DNA of 64,000 nucleotides, from the NCBI RefSeq assembly GCF_002192255.1, contig NZ_CP021768.1:3614001-3678000 (forward strand), given 5' to 3'. Position 1 is the first letter of the stretch; every line of letters begins with the position of its first letter. Shown here one piece after another: positions 18,619 to 26,612 of this stretch. Both the position numbers and the translations under genes were made by a program. The notes beneath the pieces are model-generated. The model did not search any database. It saw only the letters and a list, made by a program, of their open reading frames with translations, and had not been told where the DNA came from. The stretch comes from Stenotrophomonas sp. WZN-1 (GTDB lineage Bacteria > Pseudomonadota > Gammaproteobacteria > Xanthomonadales > Xanthomonadaceae).

Positions 18619-19211
18619 AGAAACTGGTACTGGCCAGCCACAACGCCGGCAAGCTGGTGGAGATGCAGGAGATTCTCGCCGACCTGCCGCTGCAGATCAC
18701 CTCGGCCGCCGAGCTGGGCCTGGGCGACGTGGAAGAGACCGGCCTGACCTTCGTCGAGAACGCGCTGCTGAAGGCGCGCGCGGCCTGCGAAGCGACCGGC
18801 CTGCCGGCGCTGGCCGATGATTCGGGCCTGATCGTCGATGCCCTCGGCGGTGCACCGGGCCTGTACAGCGCGCGCTATGCCGGCCACCCGACCAACGCCG
18901 CAGCCAACAACGCGAAGCTGCTGGAGGCGATGGCCGACGTTCCCGATGGCCAGCGCGGCGCCCGCTTCTATGCGGTGATCGTGCTGCTGCGCCACGCCAC
19001 GGACCCGCAGCCGCTGATCTGCGAGGGCCGCTGGGAAGGGCAGATCATCCGCGAACTGCGTGGCACCAATGGCTTCGGCTACAACCCGGTGTTCCTGGAT
19101 ACCACCCACGGCCTGACCGCCGCGGAGATGGAGCCGGCCCTGAAAAATGCCATCAGCCATCGTGCCCTCGCCCTGCAGCAGCTCAAGCAGCAGCTGGCCA
19201 CCTGGCTTTGA
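18615..19211 (+). CDS. rdgB: dITP/XTP pyrophosphatase (RdgB/HAM1 family)
   Basis: Hydrolyses non-canonical purine nucleoside triphosphates (dITP, XTP) to monophosphates and PPi, keeping them out of nucleic acids. The product has 198 residues. The opening LVLASHNAGKLVEMQEIL and the segment ADDSGLIVDALGGAPGLYSA are family signatures, with GTNGFGYNPVFL near the C-terminus. It overlaps the VOC gene and is followed by hemW after 48 bp that contain a GTAG palindrome. rph-rdgB-hemW is a common gammaproteobacterial order. Confidence 0.95.
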   Translation: MKKLVLASHNAGKLVEMQEILADLPLQITSAAELGLGDVEETGLTFVENALLKARAACEATGLPALADDSGLIVDALGGAPGLYSARYAGHPTNAAANNAKLLEAMADVPDGQRGARFYAVIVLLRHATDPQPLICEGRWEGQIIRELRGTNGFGYNPVFLDTTHGLTAAEMEPALKNAISHRALALQQLKQQLATWL

Positions 19212-19235
19212 CGCCTTGCTGAATACCCCAGGGAA

Positions 19236-19257
19236 GCCGGCCAGCGGCCGGCACTAC
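19236..19257 (-). repeat. GTAG-headed SMAG-type palindrome abutting hemW
   Basis: Read on the minus strand it is GTAGTGCCGGCCGCTGGCCG plus GC. Its head ends 2 bp before the annotated hemW ATG and occupies the place of a Shine-Dalgarno sequence. Confidence 0.75.
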
Positions 19258-19259
19258 CG

Positions 19260-20495
19260 ATGAAGCCCATGCCGCACGCCCACGACCACTGCAACCACCT
19301 GCCCGGCGAAACCTGCCCGGCGGATCACAACGCGGCGCCGCGCCTCGTACCGCCCCCGCTGTCGCTGTACGTGCACCTGCCGTGGTGCGTGCGCAAATGC
19401 CCGTACTGCGATTTCAATTCGCACCAGGCCAAGGGCGAACTGCCGTTCGATGCCTACATCGATGCGCTGCTGCGCGACCTCGACCAGGACCTGCCGCTGG
19501 TCTGGGGCCGGGTGGTGCACAGCGTGTTCTTCGGTGGCGGCACGCCCAGCCTGTTCCCGCCGGAAGCGATCGACCGCTTCCTGCAGCAGGCCAGCGCGCG
19601 CCTGCGCTTCGCGCCCAACGCCGAAATCACCCTGGAAACCAACCCGGGCACGGCCGAGCATGGCCGTTTCGACCGCTACCGCGCGGCCGGCGTGAACCGC
19701 CTCAGCTTCGGCATCCAGAGTTTCGACGACGCCATGCTCAAGCGCCTGGGCCGCATCCACGACAGTGGCGAAGCCGAGCGCGCGGTGAAGATGGCGCAGG
19801 ACGCGGGCTACGACAACTTCAACATCGACCTGATGTACGCGCTGCCGGAACAGACCCTGGCCGGCGCAGAGGCCGATCTGGAGCGCGCCTTCGCACTGCA
19901 GCCTGCGCATATCTCGCACTACCAGTTGACCCTGGAACCGAACACGGTGTTCTTCGCGCGGCCGCCGCAGGGTATTCCCGATGAAGACAATGCCTGGGAC
20001 ATGCAGGAACACTGCCAGGCGCTGCTGGCACAGGCCGGCTTCGGCCAGTACGAGGTCAGCGCCTACGCGCGCCCCGGTCGGCAGAGCGCGCACAACCTGA
20101 ACTACTGGCGTTTTGGCGACTACCTGGGCATCGGTGCCGGCGCACACGGCAAGATCAGCTCGGGCGCCGAGGAACACGTGCTGCGCCGCTGGAAGCTGAA
20201 GCATCCGCAGGCTTACCTGGACAGCGCCGGCACCCCGGCCTCGTTCGGGGGTGACGATGTGATCGCGCCCGAGCGCCTGCCGTTCGAGTACATGCTGAAC
20301 CTGCTGCGCCTGCACGAAGGTTTCGGCCTGCGCGATTTCGAGTCGCGCACCGGGCTGCCGCGCAGCGTGCTCGACGCACCGCTGGCCGAGGCCGTTCAGC
20401 GCGGCTGGCTGGACGTGACGGATGGCCATGTGCTGCCAACCGAGCTGGGCCGCCGCTTCACCAACGATGTGGTGAGCCTGTTCCTGGAGGAGTGA
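19260..20495 (+). CDS. hemW: HemW-like radical-SAM heme chaperone
   Basis: Related to coproporphyrinogen III oxidase HemN, but HemW proteins act as heme chaperones for respiratory enzymes. The radical-SAM motif is CVRKCPYCDF (CxxxCxxC), followed by FFGGGTPSLF and ETNPGT, with NFNIDLMYALPEQT further on. The His-rich N-terminus MKPMPHAHDHCNH is unusual and may be partly artefactual: the ATG sits directly against a SMAG palindrome without a ribosome binding site, and a second ATG lies at 19269. The length of 411 residues is slightly above the usual 380-400, so a later start is possible. Confidence 0.9.
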   Translation: MKPMPHAHDHCNHLPGETCPADHNAAPRLVPPPLSLYVHLPWCVRKCPYCDFNSHQAKGELPFDAYIDALLRDLDQDLPLVWGRVVHSVFFGGGTPSLFPPEAIDRFLQQASARLRFAPNAEITLETNPGTAEHGRFDRYRAAGVNRLSFGIQSFDDAMLKRLGRIHDSGEAERAVKMAQDAGYDNFNIDLMYALPEQTLAGAEADLERAFALQPAHISHYQLTLEPNTVFFARPPQGIPDEDNAWDMQEHCQALLAQAGFGQYEVSAYARPGRQSAHNLNYWRFGDYLGIGAGAHGKISSGAEEHVLRRWKLKHPQAYLDSAGTPASFGGDDVIAPERLPFEYMLNLLRLHEGFGLRDFESRTGLPRSVLDAPLAEAVQRGWLDVTDGHVLPTELGRRFTNDVVSLFLEE

Positions 20496-20511
20496 TCTTC
20501 CTGCCTCGCAT

Positions 20512-20576
20512 CCGCCGGGCATGGCCCGGCGCTACCCAGCAGGCAAGCGCCCGGTAGCGCCGGGCCATGCCCGGCG
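20512..20576. repeat. Inverted pair of SMAG-type palindromes
   Basis: A minus-oriented copy (20512-20536, CGCCGGGCATGGCCCGGCG then CTACC) faces a plus copy (20553-20576, GGTAGCGCCGGGCCATGCCC plus GGCG) across 16 bp. The two can also pair with each other as one long hairpin. It lies downstream of hemW. Confidence 0.8.
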
Positions 20577-20670
20577 AACAAGGTGCACGTTCACCCTAAA
20601 GTAGCGCCGACTGCGGCCGACACGGTAGATTCACAGGATCGATCCGCGGGAATCCGGGTACCGCTCGCCG

Positions 20671-22950
20671 ATGTCAGCTGTCTTTTCCATCACCTCTGCC
20701 GACAAAGCCCGCCTGGCCGCCAGCGACCTGCCACCGCGGGTGCGTGAGCTGCTGGGTGCGTTGATCGGCCTGTGCCGGCAAACGCTGGCCGCGCCCCTGA
20801 TCCTGACCGTCGAAGCGCTGGAGCAGACGCTGCTGCACGACGCCGACCGCGCACGCAATCCGATGCAGCAGGCGGACCTGATGGCCCAGCGTGGCCAGCT
20901 GCATGCGTTCGCCGGCCACTTCGCCGACCGCATGCTCGATGCCGTGGCCGAGGCGCTGGCGGGCCTGCGCGAGCCACCCACCGTCGCTGCGGCGAATACT
21001 TCTCCACCGCCGCTGCCGGGCATGCTCGGCCTGTCGCTGGTCGATGAGCATGAGGTGGATCGCGACCTGCTGCTGACCGAAATGATCCGGCGCGAGACGC
21101 TGCGCTCGACCAACACGCTGAACCTGCTGGGCCAGCGCCTGGGCGTGCTCGCTGCGGCGCCAGCCTTCGAGGCCGACACCCTGCCACTGGCACCGCAGGC
21201 CCTGTGCGCGATGGTGCGCCGGATCGCCGAACAGGACGCGCTCGGCGCGGAGGTGCAGCTTGCGCTGTACCGCAGCTTCGAGCGGCAGGTGCTGGAGCGC
21301 CTGGGCGATGTGCTGGACCGCGCCAACGCGCTGCTGGCCCAGCACGGCGTGCTGCCGGGGCTGGTCTACACCCCGTACCTGGCGCGCTCGTCGAGCACCC
21401 GGCGGATCCTCACCCAGTCGGTGGGCGGCGGCCGCGCAACCCAGCCTGCCAAGCGTGCCGCCGCGCCGTTGACCGGCTGGAACGGCTCTGCTCCCGCCGG
21501 GTCCTGGTCGAACCTGGTGCAGGACGCCTTCAACGATGCGGCCACCCCGGGTGCCGCAGCCCCGGGCGTGACCACGTCTACCGGCAGTGCGCTGCATGAA
21601 CTGCTGCAACAGGCGCGCCACGCCACGGCGCCCCCCGCGGATGCCGCTGCCGTGCCCAGTGCGGCGGTCGATGCGGTCCTCGCGCGGCTGCAGGCCCAGT
21701 CCAGCGCGGCTACCGGCGTCGCCGACCTGCAGGCTGCGGTAGTCGCCCAGCTGCGCAGCGAGCACGGCGCGCAGGCCCAGCTGGGCAGCCACGACCGCGA
21801 CAACCTCGACCTGCTGCGCATGCTGATGCAGCAGGTCCAGCAACAGCAGCGCCCCGACCCGGTACCGGCCGCCCTGCTGGCGCGCCTGCAGGTTCCACTG
21901 GCGCGTGCGGCGATGGCCGACCCTGGCTTCTTCGTACGCGACGAACACCCCGCACGCGAACTGCTCAACCAGATTGCCGAAGTCGGCGCCAACTGGCTGG
22001 GCGACGACGATGTGGACCCCCAGCTGCTGCAACGCATGGCGCAGAGCGTGCAGGCCCTGCTCGGCCAGGATGCGCGCTCGCCCGAAGCCTTCGCCACCGC
22101 CAACGAAGACGTGCAGCAGCACCAGCGCGCGGCGGCCCATCGCGCCGAACTGGCCGAGCGCCGCCACGTCGAGGCCGCGCGTGGCAAGGAACGGCTGGAA
22201 CTGGCGCGTCGCCAGGCCAATGCACAGATCGACCAGTGCTGCGACGCACAGGAACCGCCGCGCTTCGTGCAGACCCTGCTGCGCCAGGCCTGGGCCGATG
22301 CACTCACCCTCACCCGCCTGCGCCATGGCGACGATTCACCGCAGTGGCAGGAGCGCCTGCACCAGACCGAGCGCATCGCCGCGGTGACCGCGCAGGCCGT
22401 CGACGCGCCCGGCGGTACCGATGCATCGCTGGCCAGCGATGTCGAGTCCGCGCTGGTGCAGGTCGGCTATCACGCCGAAGAAGCGGCCGCCGTTGCGCGC
22501 CGCCTGGCCACGCCCGGTGGCGAGGACGAAAGCACCTCGCGCACTGAACTCAGTGCCCGGCTGAAGGCGCGTGCACGGTTGGGCGAACATGCCGCCAGCG
22601 GCAGCGGCAATACCCCGCTCGCACCGCGCAGCAGCGCCGAAGAGGCCGCCTACCAGCAGCTGGCCACCCTGCCCTTCGGCAGCTGGTTCGACATCGACAC
22701 CGGTGACGGCACCCTGCGCCGGCAGCGACTGTCCTGGTACAGCCTGCTGACCGGCCACGCGCTGTTCGTCAATCCGCGCGGGCAGAAGATCGCCGATACC
22801 GACCTCGATACGCTGGCCCGGCAGATCAGCGCCGGGCGCGCGCAGCTGGTCACCGAAGACAAGGGCCGGCTGGTCGATCGCGCGTGGCAGGCCAGCCTCG
22901 GCGCGCTGCGTGCGCTGGCCGGCGGCCGTTCCAAGGAGACGTCCGCTTGA
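20671..22950 (+). CDS. DUF1631 domain protein
   Basis: A 759-residue protein of the DUF1631 family (sometimes mislabelled thymidine phosphorylase). Recognisable segments are the N-terminal LPPRVRELLGALIGLCRQTL, the central QMRLIRREALR-like run TEMIRRETLRSTNTLNLLGQ, and the C-terminal GSWFDIDTGDGTLRRQRLSW with SLLTGHALFVNPRG, which resembles a PilZ-type beta-barrel half. It is mostly helical with Ala/Gln-rich low-complexity linkers (about 240-320 and 470-520), and I see no signal peptide. The PilZ gene downstream overlaps its stop by TTGA. Function is unknown; the context suggests a link to c-di-GMP. Confidence 0.85.
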   Translation: MSAVFSITSADKARLAASDLPPRVRELLGALIGLCRQTLAAPLILTVEALEQTLLHDADRARNPMQQADLMAQRGQLHAFAGHFADRMLDAVAEALAGLREPPTVAAANTSPPPLPGMLGLSLVDEHEVDRDLLLTEMIRRETLRSTNTLNLLGQRLGVLAAAPAFEADTLPLAPQALCAMVRRIAEQDALGAEVQLALYRSFERQVLERLGDVLDRANALLAQHGVLPGLVYTPYLARSSSTRRILTQSVGGGRATQPAKRAAAPLTGWNGSAPAGSWSNLVQDAFNDAATPGAAAPGVTTSTGSALHELLQQARHATAPPADAAAVPSAAVDAVLARLQAQSSAATGVADLQAAVVAQLRSEHGAQAQLGSHDRDNLDLLRMLMQQVQQQQRPDPVPAALLARLQVPLARAAMADPGFFVRDEHPARELLNQIAEVGANWLGDDDVDPQLLQRMAQSVQALLGQDARSPEAFATANEDVQQHQRAAAHRAELAERRHVEAARGKERLELARRQANAQIDQCCDAQEPPRFVQTLLRQAWADALTLTRLRHGDDSPQWQERLHQTERIAAVTAQAVDAPGGTDASLASDVESALVQVGYHAEEAAAVARRLATPGGEDESTSRTELSARLKARARLGEHAASGSGNTPLAPRSSAEEAAYQQLATLPFGSWFDIDTGDGTLRRQRLSWYSLLTGHALFVNPRGQKIADTDLDTLARQISAGRAQLVTEDKGRLVDRAWQASLGALRALAGGRSKETSA

Positions 22951-23321
22951 ACACGCAACCGCCGCAGGACACCCGCCGCGCGCCGCGCCGCCAGGTCTCG
23001 GACCTGGTGCCGGTCACCGACCAGATGCGCGAAAGCGTGGTGGGCCGGCTCGGCAATGTCTCCGAGACCGGCATGCTGATGCTGGCCAGCACGCCGCTAC
23101 GCGAGGATGCGCTGTACCAGTTCCGCTTCCCGTTGCCGATGGGCGACGGCCGCCACGAGGCCATCGACGTGGGCGTGCACCTGCTGTGGAGCGAACCGGC
23201 GCATGCGCCGGGCCAGAGCTGGACCGGCTTCCGTTTCCTCACCCTGTCGCGCGAGCATCGGCAGCTGCTGCGCCAGTGGGTAGGCGAAGACAGCGACGAG
23301 GGGCCGGTTTCGACGGCCTGA
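22947..23321 (+). CDS. PilZ domain protein (TTG start)
   Basis: A 124-residue protein whose TTG start overlaps the DUF1631 stop (TTGA) and is preceded by AAGGAGAC, so I prefer it to the longer open frame. It carries RRAPRRQVSDLVPV (an RxxxR-type c-di-GMP-binding arm) and GRLGNVSETGMLMLA, corresponding to the PilZ D/NxSxxG motif. These two motifs support c-di-GMP binding. It pairs with DUF1631 upstream. The target is unknown; PilZ proteins of this size usually act as adaptors in motility or surface attachment. Confidence 0.85.
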   Translation: MNTQPPQDTRRAPRRQVSDLVPVTDQMRESVVGRLGNVSETGMLMLASTPLREDALYQFRFPLPMGDGRHEAIDVGVHLLWSEPAHAPGQSWTGFRFLTLSREHRQLLRQWVGEDSDEGPVSTA

Positions 23322-23396
23322 GTGCCGGTTCCAGCACAGCGGTTTTTCCCGGTATGCGGCAGAATCTAGGGCCGTTTTCCGTGTCGAGCCACCGCA

Positions 23397-24728
23397 ATGA
23401 TCCAGCAAGACCCCGGCGCCCTGTATCCCGACCACCTGGCCGTGCTGTGCCGACGTGCCGAACAGGCGCTGGCCCGCGGCGGCTTCGATCACCTGGTGGT
23501 GCCCAGTGGCACCCTGCACTACCAGGTGTTCGATGATCGCGACTACCCGTACGCGGTCAATCCGCAGTTCAAGGCCTGGCTGCCGCTGACCCGCGTATCC
23601 AACAGCTGGATCGTGTTCACCCCCGGCAGGCGCCCCGCGGTGATCTTCCACCAGCCCTTCGACTACTGGCACGTGGTGCCGGATGCGCCGAGCGGCTGGT
23701 GGGTGGACCACTTCGACATCCACATCATCCGCAAGCCCGAAGAAGCACTGGCCCTGCTGCCGGCCGATCCGTCGCGCTGCGCGATCCTCGGCGAGCCGCA
23801 GAGCGCGCTGGGCAACTACGTGCCGAACAACCCGGCGGCGGTAGTGAACTACCTGGAATGGCACCGCGGCAGCAAGACGCCGTATGAAATCGCGCTGATG
23901 CGCCAGGCGCAGGTGCTGGGCGTGCGCGGCCACCGCGCCGCCGAGGCCGCATTCCGCAACGGCGCCGACGAATTCAGCATCCACATGGCGTACTGCCAGG
24001 CGGTCGGCCAGGATGCCAACGAGCTGCCCTACGGCAACATCGTGGCGCTGAATGAACATGCCGCCGTGCTGCATTACACCGAGCTGGGCCGCAAGGCACC
24101 GCAGCCGCTGCGCAGCTTCCTGATCGATGCCGGCGCCAGCGCGCACGGCTATGCCAGCGACATCACCCGCACCTACGCCGCGCAGGGCCACGACGAATTC
24201 GCCGCGATGATCGCCGCCGTCGATGCGGCCCAGAAGCAGATGTGCGCAGCCGTGCGCCCGGGCTTCGACTACAAGCAGCTGCACGTGGACGCACATCTTT
24301 CGCTGATGGGCGTGCTGAAGGACTTCGGCGTGATCAAGGTCTCGCCGCAGACCGCGCTGGAAACCGGCGTCAGTGCCGCATTCTTCCCGCACGGCATCGG
24401 CCACCTGATCGGCCTGCAGGTGCACGACGTGGCGGGTTTCGCAGCCAGCGACGAGGGTGGCCGCATCGAGCGCCCGGCGGGCCATCCGTACCTGCGCCTG
24501 ACCCGCGTACTGGAACCGGGCATGGTGGTGACCATCGAACCCGGCCTATACTTCATCGACATGCTGTTGAACGAAGTGAAGGACGCCAGCCATGGCGATG
24601 CGATCAACTGGGAGCGCGTGGACTTCTTCCGTCCGTATGGCGGCATCCGCATCGAAGACGAAGTGCTGTGCACCGAGGGCGAAGCGGACAACCTGACGCG
24701 GCCGGAGTTTGCGGCGGCGAACGGCTGA
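23397..24728 (+). CDS. pepQ: Xaa-Pro dipeptidase PepQ
   Basis: A metallopeptidase that splits Xaa-Pro dipeptides. Its 443 residues equal the E. coli PepQ length as I recall it. All binuclear-metal ligands are visible: the two Asp of LIDAGASAHGYASDITRTYA, His of FFPHGIGHLIGLQVHDVAG, and Glu of VTIEPGLYFID and IRIEDEVL. The N-terminal half shows the creatinase-type fold (WLPLTRVSNSWIVFTPG). It stands alone, in contrast to the pepP gene on the other strand about 1 kb away. A large repeat cluster follows its stop. Confidence 0.93.
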   Translation: MIQQDPGALYPDHLAVLCRRAEQALARGGFDHLVVPSGTLHYQVFDDRDYPYAVNPQFKAWLPLTRVSNSWIVFTPGRRPAVIFHQPFDYWHVVPDAPSGWWVDHFDIHIIRKPEEALALLPADPSRCAILGEPQSALGNYVPNNPAAVVNYLEWHRGSKTPYEIALMRQAQVLGVRGHRAAEAAFRNGADEFSIHMAYCQAVGQDANELPYGNIVALNEHAAVLHYTELGRKAPQPLRSFLIDAGASAHGYASDITRTYAAQGHDEFAAMIAAVDAAQKQMCAAVRPGFDYKQLHVDAHLSLMGVLKDFGVIKVSPQTALETGVSAAFFPHGIGHLIGLQVHDVAGFAASDEGGRIERPAGHPYLRLTRVLEPGMVVTIEPGLYFIDMLLNEVKDASHGDAINWERVDFFRPYGGIRIEDEVLCTEGEADNLTRPEFAAANG

Positions 24729-24773
24729 GCCCCTCGTGGTTTGACGCGTAGAGCAAAAGCCGCGCTTGGCCGG

Positions 24774-24884
24774 GCGGGTGGGCCATGCAGGGGACGCTGC
24801 AAGTACGTCCCTGTAAGCTCGATGGCGCCATCCATGGCGCCAACGCCCCTGCATGGCCCACCCGCACCGCCTTTGACAGTTTCC
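24774..24884 (+). repeat. Composite hairpin element, partial copy 2
   Basis: It has a 20-bp perfect inverted arm pair (24774-24793 with 24846-24865, GCGGGTGGGCCATGCAGGGG), an inner core containing ACGTCCCTGTAAGCTCGATG, a GGCGCCATCCATGGCGCC palindrome, and a tail CCGCCTTTGACAGTTTCC. It lacks the leading GCAGGGC hairpin and the CAAC units of copies 1 and 3. Confidence 0.75.
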
Positions 24885-24950
24885 TGCGCGCGTCCAACCA
24901 CGGAAAAGAAAAAAGAAAAGCAAAAGCGGGTCGCTTTCTGCGCTCGCTCT

Positions 24951-24974
24951 GTGTCGACCAAGGTCGACACCTAC
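24951..24974 (-). repeat. GTAG-headed palindrome
   Basis: Read on the minus strand: GTAGGTGTCGACCTTGGTCG plus ACAC. Confidence 0.7.
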
Positions 24975-25010
24975 CAATCGTCGTTCGTTCCAACAACCGC
25001 AATTGCCAGT

Positions 25011-25031
25011 GGATCCACGCCATGCGTGGAT
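25011..25031. repeat. Palindrome without GTAG head
   Basis: ATCCACGCCATGCGTGGAT, the same core as at 2285-2308, but the flanking tetranucleotide is not GTAG. Confidence 0.6.
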
Positions 25032-25054
25032 GATTCATTCGATATCTGACAGAT

Positions 25055-25075
25055 GTGCCGACCAACGGTCGGCAC
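25055..25075. repeat. Palindrome, GTGCCGACC family
   Basis: GTGCCGACC-AAC-GGTCGGCAC. The same hairpin recurs at 30482-30505 and in tandem at 60130-60197. Confidence 0.65.
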
Positions 25076-25090
25076 CCACCAACAGCCGCA

Positions 25091-25272
25091 GGAATCTGTC
25101 AGAGGTGGGGCGGTGTGGGTGGGCAGGACCGTTGGCGCCATGGATGGCGCCATCGAGCCCCCATGGATGGGTTTACGGCGTGTCCTGACCACCCACACCG
25201 CCCCGCCATCCCACGGAATGCGCGCTGTTGCTGTTGCTGTTGCCTCTGCGGGTGCAGGGCTGCAAGCCCTGC
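25091..25272 (-). repeat. Composite intergenic hairpin element, full copy 3
   Basis: Read on the minus strand the modules are: GCAGGGCTTGCAGCCCTGC; ACCCGCAGA; three CAACAG units; GTGGGATGGCGG; a long hairpin with arms GGTGTGGGTGG and CCACCCACACC; the core CGCCGTAAACCCATCCATGG with a GGCGCCATCCATGGCGCC palindrome; and a tail CTCTGACAGATTCC. It begins about 11 bp after the pepP stop in the same orientation as pepP, just as copy 1 follows fdnI. Confidence 0.75.
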
Positions 25273-25283
25273 AGAACAACCCC

Positions 25284-26612
25284 TTACCCCGCCATCACCG
25301 CTTCGATCTCGTCGGCGCTGCGCGCCAGGCCTTCGGTCAGTACGCGATGGCCATCATCGGTGATCAGCACGTCATCCTCGGTGCGGATGCCGATACCGCG
25401 CCAGCGCGGTTCCACCGTCGTGTCGTCCACGCCGATGTACAGCCCCGGCTCGATGGTGAACGCCATGCCCGGCTCCAGCAGGCGCGAATCGCCCGCCAGG
25501 CGGTAATCGCCCACATCGTGCACGTCCAGCCCGATCCAGTGCCCGGTCTTGTGCCGGTAGAAACGCTGGTACAGGCCCTCGGACAGGTTCTTTTCCAGCG
25601 TGCCCTTCAGCAGGCCCAGCCGCAACAGGCCTTCGGTCAGGGTCTGCACCGCCGCCAGGTGACCCATCTCGTAGGCCACGCCCGGCTTGGCCTGGGCCAG
25701 TGCCGCGGCCTGCGCATCACCGACCAGGTCGTGCAGTGCACGCTGCTCGGCACTGAAGCGACCGTTCACCGGGAAGGTGCGGGTGATGTCGCTGGCATAG
25801 CCGCGATATTCGGCACCGGCGTCGATCAGCACCAGTTCGCCGTCGCGCGAACGTGCGTTGTTGTCGCGGTAATGCAGGATGCAGCCATTACGGCCCGCAC
25901 CGACGATGCTGCAATACGCCGGCACGGCGTCGTTGGCGCGGAACACGCGTTCCAGCTCCGCCTGCAGTTCGTACTCGTGGATGCCGGCCCTGGCTGCCTT
26001 CATCGCGGCCAGATGCGCACGCACGCTGATCTGCGCGGCGTGGTGCATCAACGCCACTTCGGCGCCGGACTTGAACAGGCGCTGCTCATGCAGCAGGTGG
26101 CCCAGCTCCAGGAACTCATGCGGCGGCTGCGCGCCGTGGCGCACCTGCGAGCGAACGCGGTTGACCCAGCCGATCAGCTTCAGGTCGAAGTCGGCATCGC
26201 GGCCGAAGTGGTAATAGACGCGCGAACGCCCTTCCAGCAGGCCCGGCAGGATCTCGTCCAGATCATCGATCGGATAGGCATCATCCATGCCGAACTGCGA
26301 TACAGCGCCCTCCTGACCGGCACGGCTGCCGTCCCAGGCCTCGCGCTCGGCATCGCGCTCGCGGCAGAACAGGATGGCTTCGCCGTGGCGTCGCCCCGGG
26401 ATCAGCACCAGCACTGCTTCCGGCTCGGGGAAGCCGCTCAGGTACTGGAAGTCCGAATCCTGCCGAAACGGGTAATGGGTATCGAGGCTGCGCACCTTCT
26501 CGGCCGCGGCCGGCAGCACCAGGATCGCGTCCTCGCCGGCCATGTCCATCAGCTGGCGGCGCCGACGCTTGTATTCGCCGGCCGCGATGCCGGTGCGCTG
26601 CTTGATGTCCAT
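25284..26612 (-). CDS. pepP: Xaa-Pro aminopeptidase PepP
   Basis: Removes N-terminal residues preceding proline. The 442-residue product (E. coli PepP 441) shows the AMP-N N-terminal domain (RRRQLMDMAGEDAILVLPAA, YLSGFPEPEAVLVLIPG). Metal ligands are in LIDAGAEYRGYASDITRTFP, GHWIGLDVHDVGDY, FTIEPGLYIGVDD and IRTEDDVLIT. Its start touches the stop of the UPF0149 gene (shared base in TGATG), giving the E. coli-like order ygfB-pepP. ubiH does not follow in this window; a composite repeat does. Confidence 0.94.
   Translation of the reverse strand: MDIKQRTGIAAGEYKRRRRQLMDMAGEDAILVLPAAAEKVRSLDTHYPFRQDSDFQYLSGFPEPEAVLVLIPGRRHGEAILFCRERDAEREAWDGSRAGQEGAVSQFGMDDAYPIDDLDEILPGLLEGRSRVYYHFGRDADFDLKLIGWVNRVRSQVRHGAQPPHEFLELGHLLHEQRLFKSGAEVALMHHAAQISVRAHLAAMKAARAGIHEYELQAELERVFRANDAVPAYCSIVGAGRNGCILHYRDNNARSRDGELVLIDAGAEYRGYASDITRTFPVNGRFSAEQRALHDLVGDAQAAALAQAKPGVAYEMGHLAAVQTLTEGLLRLGLLKGTLEKNLSEGLYQRFYRHKTGHWIGLDVHDVGDYRLAGDSRLLEPGMAFTIEPGLYIGVDDTTVEPRWRGIGIRTEDDVLITDDGHRVLTEGLARSADEIEAVMAG

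Larger units (their letters stand above)
24729..25283. other. 555-bp repeat-filled gap between pepQ and pepP
   Basis: No gene is convincing here; short ORFs follow the hairpin arms. It contains a partial composite element (24774-24884), three palindromes (24951-24974, 25011-25031, 25055-25075), a full composite element (25091-25272) and an A/G-rich patch at about 24901-24926. Confidence 0.7.
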
